The notes beneath the pieces were generated by a model. That model had not been told where the DNA came from. It saw nothing but the letters and a program-made list of their open reading frames with translations, and did not search any database. Made by a program: the position numbers and the translations under genes. 64,000 bases of DNA, taken from NCBI RefSeq assembly GCF_003352065.1, contig NZ_CP025803.1:2893574-2957573 (forward strand), read 5' to 3'. Positions 7,613-16,700 of the stretch are shown here, piece after piece. Position 1 is the stretch's first letter; each line of letters starts with the position of its first letter. Source of the stretch: Sulfitobacter sp. SK011. GTDB lineage: Bacteria; Pseudomonadota; Alphaproteobacteria; Rhodobacterales; Rhodobacteraceae.

Positions 7613-8803
7613 TTGAAAATCGCCTACATCCTCAACACCTACCCGCAACCTTCGCAGAGTTTTATTCGCCGTGAAATACGCGCACTCGAAGCCGCTGGTC
7701 ACGAGGTGCTTCGGTTTGCCATGCGCGCAACAACAGACACTTTGGTTGATCCTCAGGACAAAGCCGAGGTTGGCAAGACAGAGTACGTATTGGCCCAAGG
7801 GGTTGGCGCACTTGCCGCGGCGGTCTGGCAGATGGTGCGCAAAGACACTGCTGCCTTTTTTGCTGCGGTTCAGGCAACCTGGAAAATGGGCCGCGCGTCC
7901 AATGTGGGCGTGCTGCGCCATCTGATATATCTCGCCGAAGCCTGTTATGTTGCGGGGCGCTGCGAGGCCGACACCCTGTCGCATGCCCATGCCCATTTTG
8001 GCACCAATGCTGCCGCCGTCGCGATGTTGGCGCATCTGCTGGGGGGACCAGAATATTCCTTTACAGTGCACGGTCCCGAAGAGTTCGACAGCCCGCTGGC
8101 GTTGTCCTTGGGAACCAAGGTGCACCACGCTGCCTTTACCATCGCGATCAGTCAATTCGGCCGCAGCCAGCTGTGTCGCTGGTCCGATCCCGATGACTGG
8201 GATCGCATCGAGGTGGTGCATTGCGGGATTGAGCCGGACCGTTTTGACCAGACAGAACCCCTTAAAAAAGGCCCCCGCCGCATTGTCGCCATCGGTCGGT
8301 TTGTTGAGCAAAAGGGCCAGCTGGCGCTGATTGACGCTGTTGCTCAGGCAACCAGCAAGGACATCCATCTGACGCTGATTGGTAATGGCGAAATGCGCGG
8401 GCAAATCGAAGCCTTGATTGCCAGTCACAGGCTTGCGGATCGAATCACACTGACCGGATGGGTGGATGAAACGCGCATTCGCGCGGAACTGGACGCAGCA
8501 CACGGGTTGATCATGCCCAGCTTTGCCGAAGGGCTGCCAATGGTGGTGATGGAAGCCATGGCTGCCGCTCGTCCGGTGATTGCCACCTATGTGGCGGGCA
8601 CGCCCGAACTGGTGTTGAATGGCAAGACCGGATGGCTGGTCCCGGCGGGGGATGTGCACGCGCTGGCGCAAGCGATTGATGACTTTGCCGCCACACCGCT
8701 GAGCAAGCTTTCAAAAATGGGCGAAGCTGGCCGCGCGCGGGTCTTTGAACGCCACCATGCGGGCAAAGAAGCCGCCAAGCTTGCAGACCTCATGCGCCGC
8801 TAA
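7613..8803 (+). CDS. Glycosyltransferase family 4 (GT-B fold)
   Basis: About 396 residues. The N-terminus MKIAYILNTYPQPSQSFIRREIRALE is the pattern of GT4 enzymes of exopolysaccharide loci (colanic-acid WcaL-like). The C-terminal Glycos_transf_1 domain shows RIVAIGRFVEQKG and the donor-binding PSFAEGLPMVVMEAMAAARPV block (E-x7-E; quoted as PSFAEGLP and VMEAMAAARPV). It is predicted cytoplasmic, adding a sugar to the lipid-linked repeat unit. The start is TTG at 7613, with AAAGGA 6 bases upstream; an earlier in-frame start at 7583 lacks a ribosome site. Its stop overlaps by four bases the end of the convergent GT2 gene on the minus strand. Confidence 0.9.
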   Translation: MKIAYILNTYPQPSQSFIRREIRALEAAGHEVLRFAMRATTDTLVDPQDKAEVGKTEYVLAQGVGALAAAVWQMVRKDTAAFFAAVQATWKMGRASNVGVLRHLIYLAEACYVAGRCEADTLSHAHAHFGTNAAAVAMLAHLLGGPEYSFTVHGPEEFDSPLALSLGTKVHHAAFTIAISQFGRSQLCRWSDPDDWDRIEVVHCGIEPDRFDQTEPLKKGPRRIVAIGRFVEQKGQLALIDAVAQATSKDIHLTLIGNGEMRGQIEALIASHRLADRITLTGWVDETRIRAELDAAHGLIMPSFAEGLPMVVMEAMAAARPVIATYVAGTPELVLNGKTGWLVPAGDVHALAQAIDDFAATPLSKLSKMGEAGRARVFERHHAGKEAAKLADLMRR

Positions 8804-9633
8804 CGTCCGCGCGCCCATCTGTTTTCACTCCGCAGGATGGGCGTCCGTGCGACGCCGCGCACGATCATGAACACGGCAAAGGCAAGCGGATCACGAAAGG
8901 CACGCAGCCACAGCGGTGCGCCACCCCCCTTGGCATCGGCATTGATCATCAAAGCGGGATACCGTTCGGCAATCTCCGCCACACCCGCGTCCTGCCGGTG
9001 GCGCACCTGCACCAATGCGGCAAACCCTTCGATCATCGGCCAGTCATAACGCGCCGGTACCGACATCCGTTCTTCGGGGGTAAAATTGAGCCGGGCAAAT
9101 GTATCATCCGAGATGATATCGGGCCACGCCGCCCAGCGCGCCCGCCCTGCCCGGTTCATTGCAAAGACCCCAAACCCCGGCACGCCCAATGTCATAAACG
9201 GCACCGTGCGCCAGAACCGTGCATAGAGGCGCGTGACAATGCTTGTCCCGACTGTCACATTCGGCTGACCACTGGCATAGCGTGGCACGCTGGTGTCCAA
9301 AACCTGCGCCAATTGCGCAATCAACGGTGGCGAGACCTGCACATCCGCATCCAGATAGATCAGCACATCCCCCTGCGCTGCCGTGTCGCCCGCGTTAAGT
9401 GCGTTCGCCTTGCCACCCTGAGCGATGTCCAACACCTCAAGCGTCCAGCCTTTTGACATGAGCCGATCTTTGTAAGCTTGAGCGATCGTAGCTGTGTTGT
9501 CGGTACAGCCATTGGCAATCACGATCACTTCGACGGAAAGGTCGACCGGATCGGATGCCAGCAGCGCCTCAAGGCAATCCGGCAAATACGCCGCCTCATT
9601 ATGCGCGGGGATCAGGATGCTGAGCATCTTCAT
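8800..9633 (-). CDS. Glycosyltransferase family 2, last gene of the PKS/NRPS-containing operon
   Basis: A 277-residue GT-A enzyme. The N-terminus MKMLSILIPAHNEAAYLPDCLEAL, the VIVIANGCTDNT substrate-binding loop and the YLDADVQVSPPLI metal-binding DxD region (about residues 97-109) define GT2. The ATG at 9633 overlaps the stop of the preceding gene as ATGA; a start at 9657 would need a longer overlap. A weakly hydrophobic tail (residues about 240-265) may contact the membrane. As the seventh gene of the coupled set from 25805, it suggests that the PKS/NRPS product or its carrier is glycosylated. The acceptor is unknown. Confidence 0.88.
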   Translation of the reverse strand: MKMLSILIPAHNEAAYLPDCLEALLASDPVDLSVEVIVIANGCTDNTATIAQAYKDRLMSKGWTLEVLDIAQGGKANALNAGDTAAQGDVLIYLDADVQVSPPLIAQLAQVLDTSVPRYASGQPNVTVGTSIVTRLYARFWRTVPFMTLGVPGFGVFAMNRAGRARWAAWPDIISDDTFARLNFTPEERMSVPARYDWPMIEGFAALVQVRHRQDAGVAEIAERYPALMINADAKGGGAPLWLRAFRDPLAFAVFMIVRGVARTPILRSENRWARGR

Positions 9634-12143
9634 TGAACCGCGACCAATGCATCCCATCGGGGATTTTCATCATCCAGATGCCGCAAGCCCCCCCATGATC
9701 CCCACTTCGTCGGCGCATAGACGTCTGAATAGGCAACGAACAACTGCCCGCCAACGGCCCGCCATCCCGCCAGGAGCGTTGTGTACAGCGTCCCCATCTC
9801 TGTCGAATAGTTGATATGTTGGAAAAACGCCGTCAGATCAGCATCATCAACCTGAGCCCCCAGACCCACAACGTGACTGCCGCCCTCATAGACAATCAAA
9901 TCCAACCCCCGCGCCCGTGCCACGGCCGCATGATAGGGCCAAACACGGCCTATCAGATCCGCCAAAGTGTCATTGGCATCATCGCTGACCGCCCCGTCAT
10001 AAAGATCACGCCCCGCAAGTGCCGTGGCATGATCAAACCCATGGAGCGCGACATATGCCTGCGCCGCTGCGCCCGACAGGCCTTTGGTTTTGGCTTCTGC
10101 CCGTGCGCGGGTGAGGCTTTCATCCAACCAGCCTTTCACCACCGGCTTTCGGTCATCGACACCCAATATCCCACCAAAATATCCCGTCACCGCGTAGGCA
10201 TCGAACGCATCTGCCGGGGCAGCACGCCCTTCGGCCTGAACCAGCGGCGCATCAAGCGCTTCGGTCTCCAGACCGAGCCACCCCGTCTGGCTGGAGATCA
10301 CGTTGACCAGTCGCGCGTCGCCCTCTTCGCCAAAAACATCGGACCAAATTCGCGCAACCTCGGCTGCACGCAACCCGTAATACTGCATCCATTTGTCTTT
10401 TTGGTCCCATCGCGCCAGCGACTGCACATCGGCCCAGACTGCCTGATCGAATTGCCAGTTCCAGACCTCGTTCGAAAACTCGACATATGTGGTCAGTTTG
10501 GGGTCCAGATTGTCCCGCACATAGGTTGCAAAGCGGCGGACAAAATCATTGTCTGCCAGATGCGGCATGTTGAACCAAGCATCTGTTTCCAACTCATTGG
10601 CAAGGGCCACCATCACTTCAACCGGCACACCAGAGGCAAAGCTCACATCACCGGGTTCAGGCCGGTCCGCCCAAGTTGATACCGTCGCATTGTTGGTCTG
10701 CATCCAGTCCATAAACCGCAGCACCCGAAAGCCGCCGATACGGGCACTCCATGCCGGATTAAAGATCGCGCCCTGATCAAGGCGCGCGGCATTGTCGAGC
10801 TTGACCACCGAGATGTTGCGCGGCGGGTCGGTCGTGTTGATCCGTTGCACGCGGATATCGACACTGCCGGGACCGGGCGTGTAATCAAACGTCACTTCGC
10901 CCGCGCCATATCGCACGTTTTGCGCACGCCCTGCCACCTCGATCACGCCGGTGCCGTCGAACCGCAAACGGTAACGCCCTTCAAGCGATACCGCCGCCTC
11001 TGGCATGTCAGTCAGGATCAACGTCCCGATGCTGCTGAGGTCAGGTGGCATTCTGACCGGCCAGCCATCGGCGTCCAGATGGCCTTCGGCGACCAGCTCG
11101 GCATATTCCATGCCGCCGTATTCGCCGGGCCTATGCCCGAGCCAAGACCGTGAAGTTTTCATCACGTCTATGAAGGGCTGCTGGGTGCTCCAATCTGCGA
11201 TGCTGGCCAGCCCGATGCCGACGGTGCCACTGCCCGGCGCGGCACCTTCGGGCATTTGCAAAATATCTACGGGTGGGCCCGTGGGCGCGCCCGGCGCATT
11301 CGCCGCCCGTGCAGGTGCCTCAGGAGGCTGGGGTGCCACCGCTGCACCGTCATAGTCGCGCACCGCCTCCCATGCGATGCGTTGCAGGTTGCGGGCCAGA
11401 ACGGGGTCAGGCGCGTCAAATGCCTTGCCCCAACGGTCATTGAACGCATTCGGCAGGCCCAGTGGGCTTTCGCCGGTCAGGCTCGCATATTGCACCATCG
11501 CCACAAAGTAGTGGCCCAGATCATTGAGGTGAATATCATCGGTAAAAACCGCGCCGATGTCGTTGATACCCGGCACCCTGTCTGCGGCAATCTCATCGTA
11601 AAGACGTGCCATTGCCTGCCCTGCCGGGATCAACGCGATGCTTGCGGTTTCGGTCCGATTGCCCGCCGCAACCGATTTCACGATCCCTTGCCAGACCGGC
11701 AGATCCTGATCCAGACGCGCACGCCAGGGCACATGCGCCTGCGCGTCGTCATCAACCGCAACGCCGGTGCCACTGTTCCGGCTGTGCCAGGTTTCCTGCA
11801 AATAAACTGTGGTGGCTGGGTTCGCAGACACGGCCAGACCAAAAAACGCCTGTGCATAGACTTCCGTATCAGACCACCGGGTGTGATTGGCCAGCGGGAC
11901 AGCCTCTGTCAAAATCAGATGAGATATGCCGCCCTCGGGCAACAATGCGCGCGCATCGACGCCTTCGGCATTGTCCGACTGCTCCCAATTATAGCGCAGC
12001 GGCGCGCCGTTGATGATCTGCGCCTGAACACGCCCCTGGCCCTGCCCTGCGCTGAGCGCCGCTTGCAGCATATCGGGACCATCACTCCCAAACAGGCTGT
12101 GACCCACCATCAGGATCGACAAAATGGGGCCAAGACCGCTCAT
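9630..12143 (-). CDS. SGNH-hydrolase-like domain fused to a clan-A-like glycoside hydrolase domain
   Basis: An 837-residue protein of two parts. Residues about 1-265 are SGNH-like: GHSL (14-17) replaces the GDS block, and DDIHLNDLG (202-210) holds the Asp-x-x-His type C-terminal block. A Pro/Ala-rich linker follows (about 265-290). Residues about 300-837 resemble a beta-sandwich plus TIM-barrel glycosidase: VEFSNEVWNW (554-563) has the Asn-Glu pair expected of an acid/base residue (E559), and VYEGGSHVVG (751-760) offers a nucleophile (E753). No signal peptide is seen, as the first strand begins at residue 7. The N-terminal part is paralogous to the whole of the preceding gene product. It probably modifies or trims a glycan; activity is not established. 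Confidence 0.75.
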   Translation of the reverse strand: MSGLGPILSILMVGHSLFGSDGPDMLQAALSAGQGQGRVQAQIINGAPLRYNWEQSDNAEGVDARALLPEGGISHLILTEAVPLANHTRWSDTEVYAQAFFGLAVSANPATTVYLQETWHSRNSGTGVAVDDDAQAHVPWRARLDQDLPVWQGIVKSVAAGNRTETASIALIPAGQAMARLYDEIAADRVPGINDIGAVFTDDIHLNDLGHYFVAMVQYASLTGESPLGLPNAFNDRWGKAFDAPDPVLARNLQRIAWEAVRDYDGAAVAPQPPEAPARAANAPGAPTGPPVDILQMPEGAAPGSGTVGIGLASIADWSTQQPFIDVMKTSRSWLGHRPGEYGGMEYAELVAEGHLDADGWPVRMPPDLSSIGTLILTDMPEAAVSLEGRYRLRFDGTGVIEVAGRAQNVRYGAGEVTFDYTPGPGSVDIRVQRINTTDPPRNISVVKLDNAARLDQGAIFNPAWSARIGGFRVLRFMDWMQTNNATVSTWADRPEPGDVSFASGVPVEVMVALANELETDAWFNMPHLADNDFVRRFATYVRDNLDPKLTTYVEFSNEVWNWQFDQAVWADVQSLARWDQKDKWMQYYGLRAAEVARIWSDVFGEEGDARLVNVISSQTGWLGLETEALDAPLVQAEGRAAPADAFDAYAVTGYFGGILGVDDRKPVVKGWLDESLTRARAEAKTKGLSGAAAQAYVALHGFDHATALAGRDLYDGAVSDDANDTLADLIGRVWPYHAAVARARGLDLIVYEGGSHVVGLGAQVDDADLTAFFQHINYSTEMGTLYTTLLAGWRAVGGQLFVAYSDVYAPTKWGSWGGLRHLDDENPRWDALVAVQ

Positions 12144-13090
12144 GCCGCAACGCCGGTTTCGGGGTGACGCTGGATGACATCCCAGACCACCTGCTGCATC
12201 AACTGCGCTGTCTGAGGGTCGGGCGCATGCGCGTTGGTGCCATCCGCGCGCAACAAAGCGTAGGGCAGGCCCACAGGATTGCGATGATAGAGCACGGCGA
12301 AATGCGTCAACGCGACCAGATACGCCCCCAGATCGTTGAAGTGGATCGTGTCGGGCGTGCCATCATCCTGCGTGGCAAACAAGTCATGCAAAGTGGTGAT
12401 ACCCGGTGTCCCACCCGAAGCCTGTGCCGCCCGCACAAAAGCGGCCATGACCTGCCCCGCCGGGATAAGATGGATTGGTGCGTCTGTGCGGGTCAAAGCC
12501 GGATATTTGACCTGCCCCAGCCAGTATTTGCGCAGATCCCCGTCGATCCGGGTCAGCCAGCCGTTGCCATCATCAGTGTGGTGCCAGGTCTCGTAAAGAT
12601 AGATACGGGTGCGCGGGTTTGCGTCCCACGCCAGCCCTGCCCAGCGCGCAAGATAGGTGGCGGCATCGTGATAGCGGATCGCATCGGCAATCTCGACCAT
12701 TTCGGTGACCACCACCGCATCAAACGCACCCGACCCGATCGCCTGTTTGGCAGCGCGGAAATGGGGATGATTGTTTTCTTCTGCAAACCCGTTGATGACC
12801 TCGTCCGGTTCCCAATGCTGCTTTAGCGATGTGCCCCATCCCAACTGACTTTTGTAGGTATGCTCAGGCCCCGCAAGTTGCGCCAGCATCGCAGGCATAT
12901 CGCGGCCCACAAGCGAATGGCCGAGGTGAAAGACCTTCAATGCACCAGCAGGTTTCGTCAAAGGTTGAGCATAAAGCGCCCGCGCTTTTTCGGTGCTGAC
13001 ATCTGGACGGGATTGCCACGCAACAGCGCCCGCGCCAGCAAGCGCAAGCCCCAGTCCGGCCACAGCAGAACGGCGCGTGAGATGCAACAT
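12140..13090 (-). CDS. Exported SGNH-hydrolase-like protein (putative esterase or O-acyltransferase)
   Basis: About 316 residues. The N-terminus MLHLTRRSAVAGLGLALAGAG looks like a twin-arginine-type signal (RR followed by a hydrophobic stretch). GHSL lies at about residues 57-60 and a DTIHFNDLGAYLVAL block in the C-terminal quarter, matching the SGNH-like half of the next gene product (shared YL.ETWH, LIPAGQ.MA and IH.NDLG segments). Members of this broad fold hydrolyse or transfer acyl groups on sugars, so it may act on the polysaccharide or the PKS/NRPS product in the periplasm (inference). ATG at 13090 is chosen because AAGGAG lies 7 bases upstream and the preceding gene ends two bases earlier. 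Confidence 0.75.
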   Translation of the reverse strand: MLHLTRRSAVAGLGLALAGAGAVAWQSRPDVSTEKARALYAQPLTKPAGALKVFHLGHSLVGRDMPAMLAQLAGPEHTYKSQLGWGTSLKQHWEPDEVINGFAEENNHPHFRAAKQAIGSGAFDAVVVTEMVEIADAIRYHDAATYLARWAGLAWDANPRTRIYLYETWHHTDDGNGWLTRIDGDLRKYWLGQVKYPALTRTDAPIHLIPAGQVMAAFVRAAQASGGTPGITTLHDLFATQDDGTPDTIHFNDLGAYLVALTHFAVLYHRNPVGLPYALLRADGTNAHAPDPQTAQLMQQVVWDVIQRHPETGVAA

Positions 13091-13091
13091 G

Positions 13092-13790
13092 TCAGGCTCC
13101 TTCGGGCATACCCTGCCCAATCGTTACCGCAGTGACAAGGTGATCTGCCACCTGCACAAACCGCCCCGGCAGGGTGTCACCAACCGCGAATGGTGGCGCT
13201 CGTTTGAGGAAGGTTGCCACGAAAGATCCCGCAGACGGATCCAGTGAAATGTCGAGGTGATCATAGCCGAATAGCATCCCCGTCAACGGATACTGCGCCT
13301 TATAGGTTGCTTCCTTGGCGCTAAAAATGACCTTGGCAAGACGACCCAGATCCGGCCCCGCGGCCTGCGCCTGCTCTGCAGCCGAACAGATGGTTGGGAT
13401 CAGATCAAAATCCAATGGCGTGGCAGGTTCAGCATCTACACCCAGACTGCGGATGTTTGTGGCGGGGGCAACCACGGCAATGCACAATTTGTCCGTATGC
13501 GTGATTGAGCCGATCACACCCTTTGGCCAAACGGGTGCTCGGTCAGGGCCAGCAGGGACCGGGCCGGGCACGATCCCAATTTGCGCCATCGCCGCACGCG
13601 CCGCCGCGCGACCTGCGGCAAACTCGGTTTGCCGCGCCGGGATGGCCCCTGCGACCGCAGGCCGTTCAACTGCCTTCAACGCAGGCTGCCCGCGTGATGG
13701 GTCTGTGACCACAACGGCAACAGACCCGTCAAACAACGTGATAACAGCCGCCCGAAGCTGATCAAATCGGTCAGATGGAGCGGCCATCAT
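13092..13790 (-). CDS. 4'-phosphopantetheinyl transferase (Sfp/EntD type)
   Basis: A 232-residue enzyme that loads the phosphopantetheine arm of coenzyme A onto carrier-protein serines. Motifs seen are SITHTDKLCIAVV, LGVDAEP (Mg-binding Asp and Glu) and IFSAKEATYKAQYP (the WxxKEAxxK block with F in place of W). The start ATG at 13790 overlaps the NRPS stop as ATGA. Its place in the operon indicates that it activates the PCP of the NRPS and the ACP of the PKS, which supports the cluster being a self-contained natural-product system. Confidence 0.93.
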   Translation of the reverse strand: MMAAPSDRFDQLRAAVITLFDGSVAVVVTDPSRGQPALKAVERPAVAGAIPARQTEFAAGRAAARAAMAQIGIVPGPVPAGPDRAPVWPKGVIGSITHTDKLCIAVVAPATNIRSLGVDAEPATPLDFDLIPTICSAAEQAQAAGPDLGRLAKVIFSAKEATYKAQYPLTGMLFGYDHLDISLDPSAGSFVATFLKRAPPFAVGDTLPGRFVQVADHLVTAVTIGQGMPEGA

Positions 13791-16700
13791 GCACCGGCTT
13801 TCCTGCGGCTCGCGCGCATCAAGCGGCGTTTGGCCATGGTGTCTGACTTGGCTGGATCAGGGGCGACAATGACCGGTTCTGCGCTGCTCCCCTTGGTCTG
13901 ATCAATATGCACCGCCAAACCTTCGAGCGTCGGAAAGCGGAAAATGTCAGTGATCGACAAACTTGCCGCGCCCAACGCCGCTTTGATGTCGCGGTGCGCC
14001 TGCACAGCCAAAAGCGAATGCCCCCCCAGCGCAAAGAAACTGTCCGCGCCGCCGATGTCAGACACGCCAAGTATCGCGGACCAGACGGCAGCAATTTTGG
14101 CCTGCGTCCCGCTGGCAGGTGTCGGCGCAGCCACCAAACCTGCTGGTTTTCGCGTTTCCGGGGCCGGCAATGCCTTTCGGTCGATTTTCCTGTTTGGCGT
14201 CAGCGGCATGGCATCAAGCGTCACAATGGCACTTGGCACCATGATATCTGGCAAAACTTGCGCCAGTTGCACCCGTGTCGCATCGCTATTCAAATGGGTC
14301 TCTGCGGTTACATAGCCCACCAATTGCGCGCCGCCGGGTGCAGCGCGGGCAATGACAACCGCTTGGGTGACACCTTCAATTTCGGACAGACGGGCTTCGA
14401 TCTCGCCCAGCTCAATCCGGTGGCCGCGTATCTTGATCTGCGCATCGGCACGGCCATGGAACTGCAGAACGCCATTGGCATCCCACGCCGCAATGTCGCC
14501 CGTCCGGTAAAGCGTTCCGGCCCCAAACGGATTGCGGAAAAAACGTTCTTTGGTCATCGCGTCCCTGCGCCAATACCCCTGCGCAACACCATCACCCCCA
14601 ATCCACAATTCCCCTTGCGTACCAATCGGTTGCGGGCGCATCTTTTCGTCAAGGATGAACACTTGCGTGTTGGCAATTGGCGTCCCGATTGCGGCGATGT
14701 CACCGGGCACTGCGTCCAACATTTGCGTTGTGGACCAGATCGTCGTTTCGGTCGGCCCATACATATTCTGGATCGTCGCACCCGTGCAGTCACGCAAGGC
14801 GTGCACCAATGATCCCGGCAACGCCTCCCCCCCCACCATCAGGTGCTTGACGCGCGCCAAGGCATTCTGTGCCTCATCATTCGTGACCAACATTTGCGCC
14901 ATCGACGGCGTGCATTGCAGGTGGCTCACGCCGTGCCGCACAATCTGCGCGGCAAGCGAGAAATCATCGTCGGCCAGCACAGCGGCCTGATTGGACTGTG
15001 CCAGAACTTTCGCCAGCGGTTTCAATCCGGCCATCACCGTGTCGGTGGCAATACCATAATCAATCAGGCAGGCGATTTCATCGACACCGATGCGCTTAAG
15101 CTGCTGGGCGCGCGCCACGCCGTCAGCCACGGTGCCAAACATGCCACTGTCGTTGAAATAGCGTTGAAAGGCGAACTCAAGGATCGCGTCCATCTCGGCC
15201 TCTGACAGCGTGCCCAGATCGACCTCAAACGGGTTGGTCACACCAGCAGGCTTTTTGAACGCGGGAAAGGCCCATGCGTATTGTTTGATCAGGCCCGCGG
15301 CAGAGCGCAGATACTCTTTCATCGGTTCGCGCGCCACCTCTTCGGCCCGCGCGCGGGTGTCTGCCAGATAGGTGTGCAACATCACCGTGACTTTGTGATG
15401 CGCCGGATCATGCCCGGCCCCACGCAGCGCGTCATGGTAAATCCTGATCTTTTCCGCAACCTCATCCACCGATTGACCCAAAAGGTGGGTCAGCACGTTT
15501 GCACCGATCTCGCCCGCCTCTTTCCAGGTCTGGGGGTTGCCCGCGGTCGTCACCCAGATCGGCAGGTCCTTTGAGACGGGCCGTGGCTGTGTGACAACGG
15601 CAAAGGGTGTGCCGTCTTTGGTCGGGAACGCCACCGCATCCCCCCGCCAAAGCGCGCGGAGTTGATCTATTGCCGCAAACATTGCGGGTTTGTTGTCCGG
15701 TGGCGTGTTTTGAGGGCGCAGCACAAAATCATCGGGCTGCCACCCGCTGGCGATGGCCAGACCAACGCGCCCGTTGGTCAGATTGTCGATCACAGCCCAT
15801 TCTTCAGCGATGCGGGCGGGATGGTGCAAGGGGGCCACGCAGGACCCTGCCCGCACATCCAGATTTTGCGTCACCGCCGCAACTGCGGCCCCGGTCACCG
15901 AAGGGTTCGGATAGGGCCCGCCAAAGGCATGAAAATGCCGCTCGGGCGTCCAGACCGCGTTAAAGCCGTGGGCATCCGCAAATTTCGCACCTTCCAACAA
16001 CAACTCGTACTTTTTGGGGCCAACGCCGTCATCGTTGCCCCAGTAGAACAGATTGAAGTCAATCTTGCGCTCCGATGTGCTGATCGGGCCGTTCGACACA
16101 GCAGTGCGCGCAGCATCCCCCGCCAGAACCAGCTTGAAGCCACGGCCAAGGGTCCAGAAAAGCTCAAGCACCGAAATATCAAATGACAGGCTCGTCACGG
16201 CCAACCACGCGGCACCTGCAACATAATCAATGCGGTCGTCCATCCCGGCAAAGAAATTGGCGACATTTCGATGACTGACCATCACCCCCTTGGGCACCCC
16301 GGTGGAGCCGGAGGTATAGATCAGATAGGCCATGTCGTCAGGCGAGGCATATGGTGCAGGGTTGTCCACATCTGCCGCGCCAAGTCGGGGGTCTTGATCC
16401 AGCTTCAGCACCTTCGCCTGATGGTCGGGCAGCTGATCTGCCAAATCGCTTTGCGTCACGATGATCGGGGCCGCGCTGTCGCTGATATAATGCGCAATGC
16501 GGTCTGCCGGATAGGCAGGGTCAAGCGGGACATAGGCACCGCCCGCCTTCAGAATACCCAGCGCGCCAATCATCAAATCGACGCCGCGCACCGTATAAAG
16601 GCCAATCGGCTGACCGGGCTTGGCCCCCATATCGCGCAGCACATGCGCAAGCTGATTGGCGCGCGTGTTCAGAGCGGCATAGCTGAGCACCTCAGCCTCA

